Positions 7,806 to 16,901 are shown, counted from the stretch's first letter. The stretch is DNA of 64,000 bases from Alicyclobacillus hesperidum (GCF_900107035.1 NZ_FNOJ01000013.1:1-64000); one strand, 5' to 3'. The notes: a model not told the origin generated them from the sequence alone. Translations and numbers: made by a program.

Positions 7806-9385
7806 GACTCGCTCAAATCCCAACCGGACGCTTTTTTCTGTTTCGGCACTGGCGTTCGGTTACTCACTTCGTTCACGGTCTCTAAGTGTGTAGGACGGCG
7901 TTTCATAGCAAACCAAGGAGCCCGAATAAACATGTCTTTCATGTCCGACCAGCTGAAAGGTGCGATTGGCGCCATATAAGGCACACCAAACGATCGAAGC
8001 GATACCAGATGTGTGACAAGAATAAGTGAAAGGATTAGGATCCCAACCAGACCACATATCCCAGCTGCAACGACAAATGCAAATTGTATCAGCCGACTGG
8101 AATTTACGAATCCGTATGCTGGCAAGGCAAATGAGGCTACCCCCGTGCCCGCAATGACGATAACCATTCCAGGAGACACGAGACCTGCACGCACGGCTGA
8201 ATCTCCGACAATGAGCGTGCCCACAATACTTACAGATTGACCTACGGCTCTTGGTAACCGCGTGCCCGCTTCACGTAAAACCTCAAAAACCATCAACATA
8301 AGCAACGCCTCAATAATTGTCGGGAATGGAATACCTCGGTGTTGCGCTGCCACAGTGACAAGCAGTGGCGTGGGAAGCAGGTCTTGATTGTAGGACAAAA
8401 GTGCGACATACAACGCTGGCAGCAACAGCGATGTCCAGTAGGCAACGTGTCTGAGCATCCGGATAAAAAGTGTCAATGTGTAATGAAAGTAATAATCATC
8501 GACCGCCACTAGGAAGTGAATGAATTGGGCAGGAACAAGCAAACAATTCGGCGAACCATCGACCATAATTGCAATCCTGCCTTGTAACAGGTTTCCGCAC
8601 ACTCGATCCGGCCGTTCTGTTTCTTCTGTAGTCGGAAATAGTGTAAATGGCGCATCCCCTATCAGTTCACGCAATTTATTAATATCATTAAGGCCATCGA
8701 CCGAAATGTTGTGAATCCGATGTATGGCCTCTTGCACCAATGTGGGTTTAGCTATTCCCTCGATATACACCACACAGACTGTTGAGTTGGAATATTCCCC
8801 GACTCTTACAGATACCGCTTTAAGCCGCGGACTTCGTATGCGTTTGCGCAACAACGCAAGATTCTTGTCAAGCTGTTCGATAAATGCCTCTTGAGGACCC
8901 TCCAGCGTTGGTTCATTCTCAGCCTTGTTAATCGAACGCCCTGGGGCATCACTCACGTCAAGTACCAGTGACTGAGATTTCCCCCGCATCCAGAGCACGA
9001 CCTGACCATCGGCAACAGCCGCATTGAACTGGGATTTCGTTGAAATTTCGCGTACATTCACTGTGTGCAGAATGGACACAAGTTCGTTCATTTGGATACG
9101 ACGGCGCGACACTTGCGCGAGTGGTTGAAGAATCCCACTTTCCAAACGCACCAAATCGACCAATCCACGCAACCAGACTAACGTGATGTTTTCCCCGGCC
9201 ACCTCCAGTTCACGCGTCTGCAAGTCACTACAGTGGCCCCATTCCGCATCAAGCCATGCTCGCATGACATCTGAACGATCCGGTATCTGCACATCGCCGT
9301 CTGCAATGGTTTCACTCCAACCCATAGCCGTCATCGCAGAGCTTGTAGGTTGAACACTCTTCACTCGGCGAAATCGTGCAAACAC
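7802..9385 (-). CDS. GerAA-family germinant-receptor subunit A
   Basis: The A subunit of a GerA-type spore germinant receptor (527 residues). A soluble N-terminal half of about 270 residues is followed by a membrane half with the family pattern GRIAIMVDGSPNCLLVP, then helices including FPTIIEALLM, EVLREAGTRLP and VSIVGTLIVGDSAVRAGLVSP. GTG 9385 is chosen because GGGAGGGG lies just upstream and because the sigma-G-like -10 box covers the earlier ATG at 9415. ATG 9403 would leave almost no leader. It is the promoter-proximal gene of the five-gene receptor operon and overlaps gerAC by 4 bp. Confidence 0.93.
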   Translation of the reverse strand: MFARFRRVKSVQPTSSAMTAMGWSETIADGDVQIPDRSDVMRAWLDAEWGHCSDLQTRELEVAGENITLVWLRGLVDLVRLESGILQPLAQVSRRRIQMNELVSILHTVNVREISTKSQFNAAVADGQVVLWMRGKSQSLVLDVSDAPGRSINKAENEPTLEGPQEAFIEQLDKNLALLRKRIRSPRLKAVSVRVGEYSNSTVCVVYIEGIAKPTLVQEAIHRIHNISVDGLNDINKLRELIGDAPFTLFPTTEETERPDRVCGNLLQGRIAIMVDGSPNCLLVPAQFIHFLVAVDDYYFHYTLTLFIRMLRHVAYWTSLLLPALYVALLSYNQDLLPTPLLVTVAAQHRGIPFPTIIEALLMLMVFEVLREAGTRLPRAVGQSVSIVGTLIVGDSAVRAGLVSPGMVIVIAGTGVASFALPAYGFVNSSRLIQFAFVVAAGICGLVGILILSLILVTHLVSLRSFGVPYMAPIAPFSWSDMKDMFIRAPWFAMKRRPTHLETVNEVSNRTPVPKQKKASGWDLSES

Positions 9386-9414
9386 GATATCCCCTCCCGA
9401 CATCTGACTTGCCA

Positions 9415-9444
9415 TAGAATGTGTATATTTGCCATGCAAAATAC
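9415..9444 (-). promoter_or_regulatory. Sigma-G-like promoter of the germination operon
   Basis: On the minus strand GTATT (9444-9440), an 18-bp spacer and CATTCTA (9421-9415) match the sigma-G consensus in the -10 box fully and in the -35 box at four of five bases. Germinant-receptor operons are forespore sigma-G genes in Bacillus, so the placement fits. Transcription would start near 9408. Confidence 0.65.
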
Positions 9445-9505
9445 ACAATTGCCAAAGTGTCAAACCTCGACCCCAGCGCTTTACACCAGTTACTACAACA
9501 TCCTA

Positions 9506-9550
9506 CAAAAAAACATCAGGCAACCTGGTTTCATCCAGGCCACCTGATGT
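9506..9550 (-). terminator. Rho-independent terminator of the GH15 gene
   Basis: Read on the minus strand, a stem of ACATCAGG with CCTGATGT, reinforced by an inner CCTGG/CCAGG pair, is followed by seven T. It lies 56 bp after the stop of the GH15 gene and separates the glucan cluster from the germination operon. Confidence 0.9.
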
Positions 9551-9606
9551 AATCATCGAGCCCCAACAACCTATCCACAATTTGTACCCATGGACGCAAC
9601 GGCCGT

Positions 9607-10608
9607 TTATGGCAACTGGTTTACCAGCCTATCCAAAATTACATACAGAGAATGCGCCCAACCAAGCGGTGTATTCTCATTCGGCATCCGCTGAACTGGG
9701 AGATACAACTCTGGTATCAAACCTTCTGGTGTCATGACCCTTTGCGTCCACTCCCAGTACCTACGGGCCGCATCGCCATTGCCAAGCGTCGCGTGACACA
9801 AACCCAACCAAGGTAATCCCATACACCATTCCGCTTCCCGCCCGTTATCGGCATAATAACGATCACCCGCGTACCGAATGACTCCATACTCGCGCAACAA
9901 GTGGTTTTCCACACGCTGAACGATCGCGCGGGCGATCTGTTTAGGTAGCAGGCGGTACGGATACACGAGGCTTAGTTGAGCCAAATCGACGTCATGCGTC
10001 GCGCTTTCCTGGGGGAGAAGTCGCCAAAGGGACACCATACCCTCACGAATCGTAGGGAAATCGACATCAAAGAACGGTTTGACGGCAAGTAACCCGGCCA
10101 CGCATGCGCCTACGCTGCTCGCGTGTAATTCGACGGTTTCCTCCCACATTCCATTGTCCTTGTCGCTCCAGTAGGCAAGCGTTTTCAGGTAGCGGATCAA
10201 TAGCCGCACCAGGTTTGCGTCCTCTGTGTCACGCAACATGGATCGATTTCGCTGCAGGCCGGTGCCAATACCATACAAGAAGAGGCCGATGGCATCATTC
10301 TGTGCATTGCCCCATGGTTCATGAATTTCTTCCAAAGTATCTGCCGTATATCTCGGGTGAATATATTGATAGACTGCCTCCGGACGCCGGTCGGCATGAA
10401 ACGCAATTTTCCAAGCGTATTTTTTCCATATGTCGAATATACTGTGGTACATCTGCTCGTACTCATCGTCATCTTGATCCAATTTCGATAAAGAAACATA
10501 ACAGTTATCGCGAATCCAAATGAAGTGATAGGTGTCGGATGGGCTGGCTAGGTAAAGACCGTTCTGTCTACGCAAACTGTCCAGGCCTTGCTGTACACGT
10601 TCTCGCAT
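9607..10608 (-). CDS. GH15-family glucoamylase-like glycoside hydrolase
   Basis: The 333-residue protein resembles the (alpha/alpha)6-barrel of glycoside hydrolase family 15 (glucoamylase, trehalase and phosphorylase-kinase alpha relatives). Family-like segments are YHFIWIRDNCY near the start, EPWGNAQNDAIG in the middle and EAEWCMGLPWLGL towards the end. It has no signal peptide and lacks the starch-binding and beta-sandwich domains of secreted enzymes, so it probably acts on an intracellular alpha-glucan. That fits the neighbouring GH57-GT4 gene. Its ribosome-binding site lies within a hairpin arm (see 10614-10659). Exact substrate is not determinable. Confidence 0.8.
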   Translation of the reverse strand: MRERVQQGLDSLRRQNGLYLASPSDTYHFIWIRDNCYVSLSKLDQDDDEYEQMYHSIFDIWKKYAWKIAFHADRRPEAVYQYIHPRYTADTLEEIHEPWGNAQNDAIGLFLYGIGTGLQRNRSMLRDTEDANLVRLLIRYLKTLAYWSDKDNGMWEETVELHASSVGACVAGLLAVKPFFDVDFPTIREGMVSLWRLLPQESATHDVDLAQLSLVYPYRLLPKQIARAIVQRVENHLLREYGVIRYAGDRYYADNGREAEWCMGLPWLGLCHATLGNGDAARRYWEWTQRVMTPEGLIPELYLPVQRMPNENTPLGWAHSLYVILDRLVNQLP

Positions 10609-10613
10609 AAAGA

Positions 10614-10659
10614 ACGCCCTCCCTTCCCCATTACACTAAGCACTTGGAAAGGAGGGCGT
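10614..10659 (-). promoter_or_regulatory. Hairpin covering the ribosome-binding site of the GH15 gene
   Basis: The arms 10614-10622 and 10651-10659 pair perfectly over 9 bp. After one mismatch four more pairs follow (10624-10627 with 10646-10649 or nearby), with a loop of about 18 nt. On the minus strand the distal arm contains the GGGAGGG Shine-Dalgarno of the GH15 gene. No T tract follows, so a translational control element is more likely than a terminator. Confidence 0.5.
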
Positions 10660-10716
10660 GCAATATTTGGGCACTTGTTACAGGTCTCGTTGTTATACAA
10701 CAACACTCTTAAGGCA

Positions 10717-11475
10717 TTACGCGAGTTCAACAGGCACTTGTACTTCAACGGGCAAATGGATACGGACTTTGCCTTGCAGCATGTCGATTTGCGACTGGTA
10801 GTACTGCTGCAGCGTTCCGACGTCTGACCAGTAACCATCTGCTGCATATCCATACAACGGGACACCAGACTTCAGCAACATGGGAAACAGTTCTTTTCCA
10901 AAATCAAATGAGCGATTCTCAGGAACATAATCCAAAACTTCTGGCTCAAGAATGTAAATTCCGGTATTGATCCAATAGTTCTTCCCTTGTATAAACGTTT
11001 TGGGTTTTTCTATAAACTGCGTGATGCATCCACTATCGTCCGTCGACACGACGCCGTAGCCAAGCGGGCAAGCGACTTGTTTTAAGAGTATGGTCACAGG
11101 AACACGCCGCTTTCGGTGGGCGGCGATAGCCTTCGATAAATCAAAGTCAGTGAGTCCGTCTCCACTCATCACGATGAATGTGTCGTCAAGTTTCGGCCGC
11201 AATGGCTTAATGCCACCCGCCGTTCCGAGTGGATGGATCTCCTCATGGTAATCGATCCGCACGCCCCATTTTGATCCATCACCAAAGTGGGAACGAATGT
11301 GTGCCGCCAAGTAACACACAGTGATCGTGATGTCTCGGATCTCGTGAGCTGCCAGCAGTTCGACGACATACTCCATCATAGGCCGATCCAGTAGCTGTAA
11401 CATCGGTTTTGGCAATCGCTTCGTTAAAGGCTGTAATCTCGTCCCCTGGCCGCCTGCCATAATCACTGCGCGCAT
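10717..11475 (-). CDS. Sugar-nucleotidyltransferase (NTP transferase fold)
   Basis: The 252-residue protein transfers a nucleotide to a sugar 1-phosphate. The N-terminal signature is AVIMAGGQGTRLQPLT with KPM after it. It also has the metal-binding SGDGLTD, the sugar-site GYGVV and FIEKP, and NTGIYILEPE. It is most like the catalytic half of mannose-1-phosphate guanylyltransferase or glucose-1-phosphate adenylyl/thymidylyltransferase, but it ends after a short tail and lacks the left-handed beta-helix and phosphomannomutase domain of the larger relatives. AAAGGGG 7 bp upstream favours ATG 11475 over 11481. In this cluster it may supply the sugar nucleotide for the downstream GT4 domain. Confidence 0.85.
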   Translation of the reverse strand: MRAVIMAGGQGTRLQPLTKRLPKPMLQLLDRPMMEYVVELLAAHEIRDITITVCYLAAHIRSHFGDGSKWGVRIDYHEEIHPLGTAGGIKPLRPKLDDTFIVMSGDGLTDFDLSKAIAAHRKRRVPVTILLKQVACPLGYGVVSTDDSGCITQFIEKPKTFIQGKNYWINTGIYILEPEVLDYVPENRSFDFGKELFPMLLKSGVPLYGYAADGYWSDVGTLQQYYQSQIDMLQGKVRIHLPVEVQVPVELA

Positions 11476-11591
11476 GGTCATACCCCTTTGCTGTTCAACT
11501 CAAAATCTCGTGATGTGGCAATATACACATGCAGAATTCCTGCTATGACTCACGTATCCGGTTGCATTTTTGGACAAACCAAAATTTTTTG

Positions 11592-14411
11592 TCACTCCAC
11601 ACCAATGGCTTGCCTCTCGCGTTTGGTTGCGACTTCTTCATAGATTTGCTGCGTGGCCTTTGCGATGCTTTGCCAGTCAAAACGGGCGAGGTCTGCACTT
11701 GCTGTTTCACGCAAACGACGGCGCAGTGCCGGATCGCCAAGCAAGCGGCACACCTGTTGCGCGATGGATTGGGCATCGCCTGGGTAGACTTTTAACCCGT
11801 TGCGATCGTGATCGACGATGTCGGACAGCCCACCGACGTCCGACGCGACGAGCGGTGTGCCGGCAGCCATAGCCTCCAATGCGACGATGCCAAATGGCTC
11901 ATACAAACTTGGCACAACGACCGCGGAAGCCGTTTGCAGCAAATCATTCCGGTACTCGTCATCCACATACCCAGCAAACTCGACGTACGGATCGATCCCT
12001 AGCTTGTGGCACTGTTGCTCCAATTCGCTGAGCATCGGCCCTTGCCCGACGATGACGAATCGGGTGTTGGGGAATGCCCGTAAAATGGCTGGCGCAGCGT
12101 CGAGTAAATGCTGGACGCCCTTTTCGCGCACAAGACGCCCCACAAAGACCACCGTGGCGCTTTTTCCGTCCTTTTCTTCATGCACACCAGGCATCCAACC
12201 CGCTGCAGGCAACGAAACCTGGATTCCGTTTGGCAGAAGCCGTACCTTGTCAGATGGGAGCGCAAACAGCCGCTGCACCTCGCTTTGCATATACGAACTG
12301 CAGACGATCACGCGCGCTGCCTCATAGGTGAGCACCCATTCGCGATGATGAATGTAAGCCTGTGTATCCGTATAGATACCATGGTTGCGGCCGTGCTCGG
12401 TGGCGTGAATCGTCGCAATGAGTGGCAGTCGCCAGCGTTGTTTCAATGTCTTCGCCGCATCGGCGACGAGCCAATCGTGCGCGTGAATAACGTCGACGAC
12501 CAGTCCATTCTCGGCGAGCTCCAACGCACGATCGAGCATCGCAAGATTCATCTGAAACGCAAAATCGATGAACGATCTGCCATCGGGTTGACGCACGCTG
12601 ACGCGATGGACGTGCACTCCATCAACCGTATCCTCCAGTGGACTGTCGCCACCACCAAGCGTGATGACATGGACATCGACTCCCTGTGCTGCCATGGCAC
12701 GGGCGAGATCGTAAACATGACGCGACAGGCCCCCAACCGAGATGGGAGGGAATTCCCAGGACAGCATCAATATTGATCTCGGTGGGTCAGTTGGATGATT
12801 CTTTTCAATGGCTTGAACCCCGATATGGCTAGATGATTGATAGAGTCGATAGTCGATCTCCGGAAAAAGGTTGTCGATGGACTCCACTTGTTGCAGGAAG
12901 TCCATGTCGACATGCTTTGCCTCTACCATGTCCAAAAGAGCCAAGCATCGGTTGATGTGTTGTTTGAAACGAGAAACCGCATAATTCACGCTTGTGCGCT
13001 GATCCATGATGAACGACCAGTCACTGCTTTGGGCGAGCATTAACTCGCGCGCAGCTTGATTGAGCGCCCTCTGCACCAGAGGCGACTCTTGTTCCGAGCG
13101 ATTGGCACTCCTCGTAAGCCGCCTTTCACACTCATGCAATGCTGGATACATCCAATCGTTGGTCCCATTTAGCCAGACCTCGCCGTAGCCGTTGCGCCCC
13201 CATGAAGAAAAGCCGAGGTCGACGCAAGGATAATCCGGGTATAGCGCGAGGTACTCGGAAGGGGTAATCGTTCTGATTTCGCTTTGATCAAAATGAAGTT
13301 TGCGTAGTAACACGTCGAGAAAAATAGGTCCCTCGTACCACCAGTGTCCGAACAATTCTGCATCGTAGGGAGCCGTCACGACAGGCAGTCTCCCCATCTG
13401 GCCATGCATGTACGCCAACTGCTGTTGCCTGTTGAACATGAAATTGCCCGCATGTTCGCACGCCTTTTCGCGGGCACGCGCGAGATCGTACGGCTCTTTG
13501 TCGACGCCTCGACCTGTGATCCGGTAATACTTAAAGCCGGTATTGACGCGAATCCCATCAGGATGAATAAATGGCTGGATGTATGCTTCATCTAAATCGA
13601 AGCCGATGTCGCGATAATACTCTCGATACTCATAATCCCCTGGATAGCCATGTTCAGAACTCCAAACCTGGCGCGAGCATTCCTCATCGCGAGCGAACGC
13701 GGCAATCCCACTGTTGCCAACGAGAACTGGGGAGAACGTACCAAACGCAGGACGTGGCTCGGCCGAGGTGAACGCATGGGTGTCGACAAAGAAATACCGA
13801 ATGGAATACTCCTGCAGATACGCGAGAACGCGTGGCGTGTACGCGCACTCGGGCAGCCAAATGCCCGGGGGTCGAAAGCCAAAACAAGATTCAAAGGTCG
13901 TCACTGCAGTGGCAATTTGAGCGCGGATGGCCGCTTCAGTCTGGATATAAGGCAGAAACGCGTGCGTGGCAGCGCTCGTCATGAGTTCAATACAACCGGT
14001 AGCATGCAGGTCTCTAAATGCGCTCACCAAGTCGCCATGGTAGTCGTCGTAGAATTGTTGAATGTCGCGCAATTTCTGTCGATAGGCCCTGGCAAGCGCA
14101 TGAAACTTCGCATCCCCTCGCGTGCGCTCTACCTCGAGTTCAGCAAGCCTCAACGACTTATCTAGGTGCTCCTTGTAGCGATCTTGCAGGAGCGCATCGC
14201 GCAGCATGGACAAAAGAGTCGGTGAGAGCGAGATCGTGACCCGAAAATCGACTTTGTCGCGGACTAGTTGCTGAAAGACTTGAAGCAACGGGATGTAACA
14301 CTCGGTCATGGCTTCAAAAAGCCAACGTTCCTCGAGCCTATCATCGCGATCGACATGTCGTACAAACGGTAAATGAGCGTGCAAAACCAGGTTGAGATAA
14401 CCCTTTGACAT
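11592..14411 (-). CDS. GH57 branching-enzyme-like / GT4 glycosyltransferase fusion
   Basis: A 939-residue bifunctional protein. Residues 1 to about 530 form a glycoside hydrolase family 57 module of the alpha-1,4-glucan branching type: start LNLVLHAHLPFVRH, proposed nucleophile E188 in GIWLPECAY and acid D350 in APYDAELFGHWW. Residues about 545-935 form a GT4 glycosyltransferase (GT-B fold), with the donor motif EPFGIVALEAMAAGTP and the N-terminal GGLSRHVYDLARAMA. The pairing suggests one polypeptide that elongates and branches an alpha-glucan such as glycogen. Its neighbours (nucleotidyltransferase, GH15 enzyme, DUF4912 protein) support storage-polysaccharide metabolism. No frameshift is visible at the junction. 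Confidence 0.9.
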   Translation of the reverse strand: MSKGYLNLVLHAHLPFVRHVDRDDRLEERWLFEAMTECYIPLLQVFQQLVRDKVDFRVTISLSPTLLSMLRDALLQDRYKEHLDKSLRLAELEVERTRGDAKFHALARAYRQKLRDIQQFYDDYHGDLVSAFRDLHATGCIELMTSAATHAFLPYIQTEAAIRAQIATAVTTFESCFGFRPPGIWLPECAYTPRVLAYLQEYSIRYFFVDTHAFTSAEPRPAFGTFSPVLVGNSGIAAFARDEECSRQVWSSEHGYPGDYEYREYYRDIGFDLDEAYIQPFIHPDGIRVNTGFKYYRITGRGVDKEPYDLARAREKACEHAGNFMFNRQQQLAYMHGQMGRLPVVTAPYDAELFGHWWYEGPIFLDVLLRKLHFDQSEIRTITPSEYLALYPDYPCVDLGFSSWGRNGYGEVWLNGTNDWMYPALHECERRLTRSANRSEQESPLVQRALNQAARELMLAQSSDWSFIMDQRTSVNYAVSRFKQHINRCLALLDMVEAKHVDMDFLQQVESIDNLFPEIDYRLYQSSSHIGVQAIEKNHPTDPPRSILMLSWEFPPISVGGLSRHVYDLARAMAAQGVDVHVITLGGGDSPLEDTVDGVHVHRVSVRQPDGRSFIDFAFQMNLAMLDRALELAENGLVVDVIHAHDWLVADAAKTLKQRWRLPLIATIHATEHGRNHGIYTDTQAYIHHREWVLTYEAARVIVCSSYMQSEVQRLFALPSDKVRLLPNGIQVSLPAAGWMPGVHEEKDGKSATVVFVGRLVREKGVQHLLDAAPAILRAFPNTRFVIVGQGPMLSELEQQCHKLGIDPYVEFAGYVDDEYRNDLLQTASAVVVPSLYEPFGIVALEAMAAGTPLVASDVGGLSDIVDHDRNGLKVYPGDAQSIAQQVCRLLGDPALRRRLRETASADLARFDWQSIAKATQQIYEEVATKRERQAIGVE

Positions 14412-14434
14412 AGCTTTCTTCGTCCCTTTCTCGA

Positions 14435-14998
14435 TCAGCGCGTCAGATGATAACCGTCAAATTGATCTGCATACCGCAAGCCAGGATGCCCACTGATGAC
14501 AGCCTGACCATTCACGACATTGAGATCTGTGGCGGTTTCCTTGTTCGCAGAAACCGATAAGGGCGCGGCGAATGTCACAGATGGCTGCACTCCGTACTCG
14601 GCGCGTGACGGCAATGGAACCATGTTGGAGCGCAAGAGGCTGAACAGCTCTCCTTGGCGGTCAACGGCGAGATCGACGATATAATGGCGACCGGGGACGA
14701 GATTATGGATATACCAATTCGTGGTGGACGTATCGCCAATGTTCTCTTGGCGGATAAGCGGCGCGTTGTGTCCATCGAACCAGACACCCGTGACGTCGTA
14801 AACACAAATGGCAAGAGGCATGTTCGACCAGTCGCACAGCCAGTGCTCCTCACATAGCCGACGCCAGTCATCTGTCACAAACCAATACGCAAACAAACAG
14901 GTAGGATGGATGGGAAGGCAAAACATGTGGCTTCGTTGATACGAGACGATCCAATCTTCGTTGTACAATTGTCGTTCCACGGTGTTCGTAGACTCCAC
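14435..14998 (-). CDS. DUF4912 domain protein
   Basis: The 187-residue protein matches the DUF4912 pattern: an FAYWFVTDDWRR strand-helix early on, then LAICVYDVTGVWFDGHNA, then the WYIHNLVPGRHYIVDL block typical of a carbohydrate-module-like beta-sandwich. Its biochemical role is not established. It sits 23 bp upstream of the GH57-GT4 gene in the same direction, a context that suggests an accessory or glucan-binding role. The start at GTG 14998 has GGAGGA directly against it, so the true start may be slightly downstream. Confidence 0.75.
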   Translation of the reverse strand: MESTNTVERQLYNEDWIVSYQRSHMFCLPIHPTCLFAYWFVTDDWRRLCEEHWLCDWSNMPLAICVYDVTGVWFDGHNAPLIRQENIGDTSTTNWYIHNLVPGRHYIVDLAVDRQGELFSLLRSNMVPLPSRAEYGVQPSVTFAAPLSVSANKETATDLNVVNGQAVISGHPGLRYADQFDGYHLTR

Positions 14999-15126
14999 TC
15001 CTCCACTGGTGTACTGGCCCTCGCAGACTTTCGCTGTCTCGTCTACAGACCTTCACTCACACCATATGTGCAGGTACGAGAGTTCATGCGATAGATTCGA
15101 TGGTAAATTGAGAAGATCCGATGTGA

Positions 15127-15161
15127 GACAGCCCGGCAGGCACACCGCCAACCGGGCTGTC
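15127..15161 (-). terminator. Hairpin downstream of leuA
   Basis: A 10-bp GC-rich perfect stem (15127-15136 with 15152-15161) lies 13 bp after the leuA stop. The minus-strand tail is only weakly T-rich, so termination is likely but not certain. Confidence 0.6.
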
Positions 15162-15173
15162 TATCCCTATTTG

Positions 15174-16880
15174 TCAATGCTGCAAAACAAAAGTTGGCAT
15201 GGCCACAACCATGCGATTGACCGCACTGAATAACGCCTTGATGGAAGCATTCATAATATCTGTATCAATTCCGCATCCCCAGTGTGTCGTGCCCTCGGGA
15301 TCCTCAATGCTAATGTAAGCTACGGCTCTGGAGCCTGAGCCGACCTCCAACGCATGCTCCTTATATGTTAGATTGGTGTACTGCAAGCCGAGGCTCGCCT
15401 GCAAAGCGTTGCTCACAGCATCCAGGCGCCCGTTTCCGGATCCCCTGATGGTACGCGTCTGCCCATTCGTGTGTATGGTCAGTGTGGTGGGATGCCCCGG
15501 CCCCTCATCGGCTTTTACATCCGAAAATGCAATAGGCTCCGCCAGGTTGACAAACTGCTCAGTAAAGATATCTGCGATCTCGTCGACCGACAGCTCCTTT
15601 TGCAAGCGATCAGATACTCCCTTCACGGTATAACCCAAATCTTCACGCATGCGCGGCGGCAGATCAAAACCGTATTTTTGCTCGAGTAAGTAACCTATGC
15701 CACCTTTGCCGGATTGACTGTTGATGCGAATGATGTCCCCCTCATACTCGCGCCCAATGTCCTTCGGATCGATAGGGAGATATGGCACGGTCCAATATTC
15801 GCGCTCTTCTTCCTCACGCCATTTCATTCCCTTTGCGATCGCATCCTGATGGGAGCCTGAAAATGCCGTGAAGACAAGCTCTCCCGCGTATGGATGGCGC
15901 TTGCCCACCTGCATCTTGGTCAAGCGTTCGACCACCGACTGAATTTCCGGCAAACTCTCAAAATGGAGTCCCGGATCGACACCATGTGAAAACATATTGA
16001 GTGCGAGCGTGACGATATCGACATTGCCTGTGCGCTCGCCGTTGCCAAATAAGGTGCCTTCCACGCGATCCGCCCCCGCCAGCATCGCCAGTTCTGCCTC
16101 GGCCACACCAGTGCCACGATCATTGTGTGGATGTACGGATACAATGACGTGCTGACGATCGCGAAGGTGGGCGCTCATATACTCAATTTGGCTCGCGTAG
16201 ACGTGCGGCAAGGAGAGTTGGACCGTCGATGGTAAATTGATGATAACCGGACGCTCTGCAGTCGGCCTCCAAACGTCCAGGACTGCATTGCAGACGTCCA
16301 GTGCAAATTCGACCTCCGTGCCGGTGAAGCTTTCTGGGGAGTATTGAAATAGGAAATGACCCGGTGTCTCGGCCGCCAGCTGTTGACAAAGCTCCGCACC
16401 TGAAACAGCAATCTCGACGATTTCAGACTTTGGCTTGCGAAATACCTGTTCGCGCTGCGCAATTGACGTCGAATTATACAGATGGACAATGGCTCGTTTG
16501 GCACCAGTCAGCGCTTCAAAGGTCCGGCGAATAATGTGCTCACGCGACTGTGTGAGCACTTGAATGGTGACGTCATCGGGAATCAAATCGCGTTCAATCA
16601 AGGTCCGCAAAAAGACAAACTCGGTATCAGACGCAGCCGGAAAACCAACCTCAATCTCCTTGAACCCGATATCCACGAGTAGCTGAAAATACTCGAGCTT
16701 TTCTTCAAGATTCATCGGAACGACAAGCGCCTGATTGCCATCGCGTAGATCCACACTGCACCAAATAGGCGCCTTATCGATGTACTCCTTCTGCACCCAA
16801 TTCCAGCTCGATTCCGGTGGCACACTGTACTGCCGGGTATACTTGTTCACATTTTTCACGATGTTCCACTCCCTTTTCAT
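15174..16880 (-). CDS. leuA: 2-isopropylmalate synthase, LeuA type 2
   Basis: The enzyme condenses acetyl-CoA with 2-oxoisovalerate in the first committed step of leucine synthesis. The 568-residue protein is of the fungal/actinobacterial-like type: start KYTRQYSVPPESSWNWV, catalytic entry WCSVDLRDGNQAL, metal-site histidines in SVHPHNDRGTG, then GNGERTGNVD. The C-terminal regulatory domain includes GSGNGRLDAVSNAL, the region that binds leucine. The gene has its own promoter and a leucine T-box. ATG 16880 is given; GTG 16859, which has AAGGGAG 9 bp upstream, is an equally good start. No other leu gene is present in the window. Confidence 0.95.
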   Translation of the reverse strand: MKREWNIVKNVNKYTRQYSVPPESSWNWVQKEYIDKAPIWCSVDLRDGNQALVVPMNLEEKLEYFQLLVDIGFKEIEVGFPAASDTEFVFLRTLIERDLIPDDVTIQVLTQSREHIIRRTFEALTGAKRAIVHLYNSTSIAQREQVFRKPKSEIVEIAVSGAELCQQLAAETPGHFLFQYSPESFTGTEVEFALDVCNAVLDVWRPTAERPVIINLPSTVQLSLPHVYASQIEYMSAHLRDRQHVIVSVHPHNDRGTGVAEAELAMLAGADRVEGTLFGNGERTGNVDIVTLALNMFSHGVDPGLHFESLPEIQSVVERLTKMQVGKRHPYAGELVFTAFSGSHQDAIAKGMKWREEEEREYWTVPYLPIDPKDIGREYEGDIIRINSQSGKGGIGYLLEQKYGFDLPPRMREDLGYTVKGVSDRLQKELSVDEIADIFTEQFVNLAEPIAFSDVKADEGPGHPTTLTIHTNGQTRTIRGSGNGRLDAVSNALQASLGLQYTNLTYKEHALEVGSGSRAVAYISIEDPEGTTHWGCGIDTDIMNASIKALFSAVNRMVVAMPTFVLQH

Positions 16881-16901
16881 CTCTTTGTCCCAACAACTAA
16901 A

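Noticed and set aside
10614..10659. Reading the hairpin as a terminator of the nucleotidyltransferase gene
   Set aside because: No T tract follows on the minus strand and the arm contains the ribosome site of the next gene, so a translational role fits better.
12108..12776. A 222-codon open frame opposite the GH57-GT4 gene
   Set aside because: Antisense shadow of a clear coding region with conserved motifs on the other strand.
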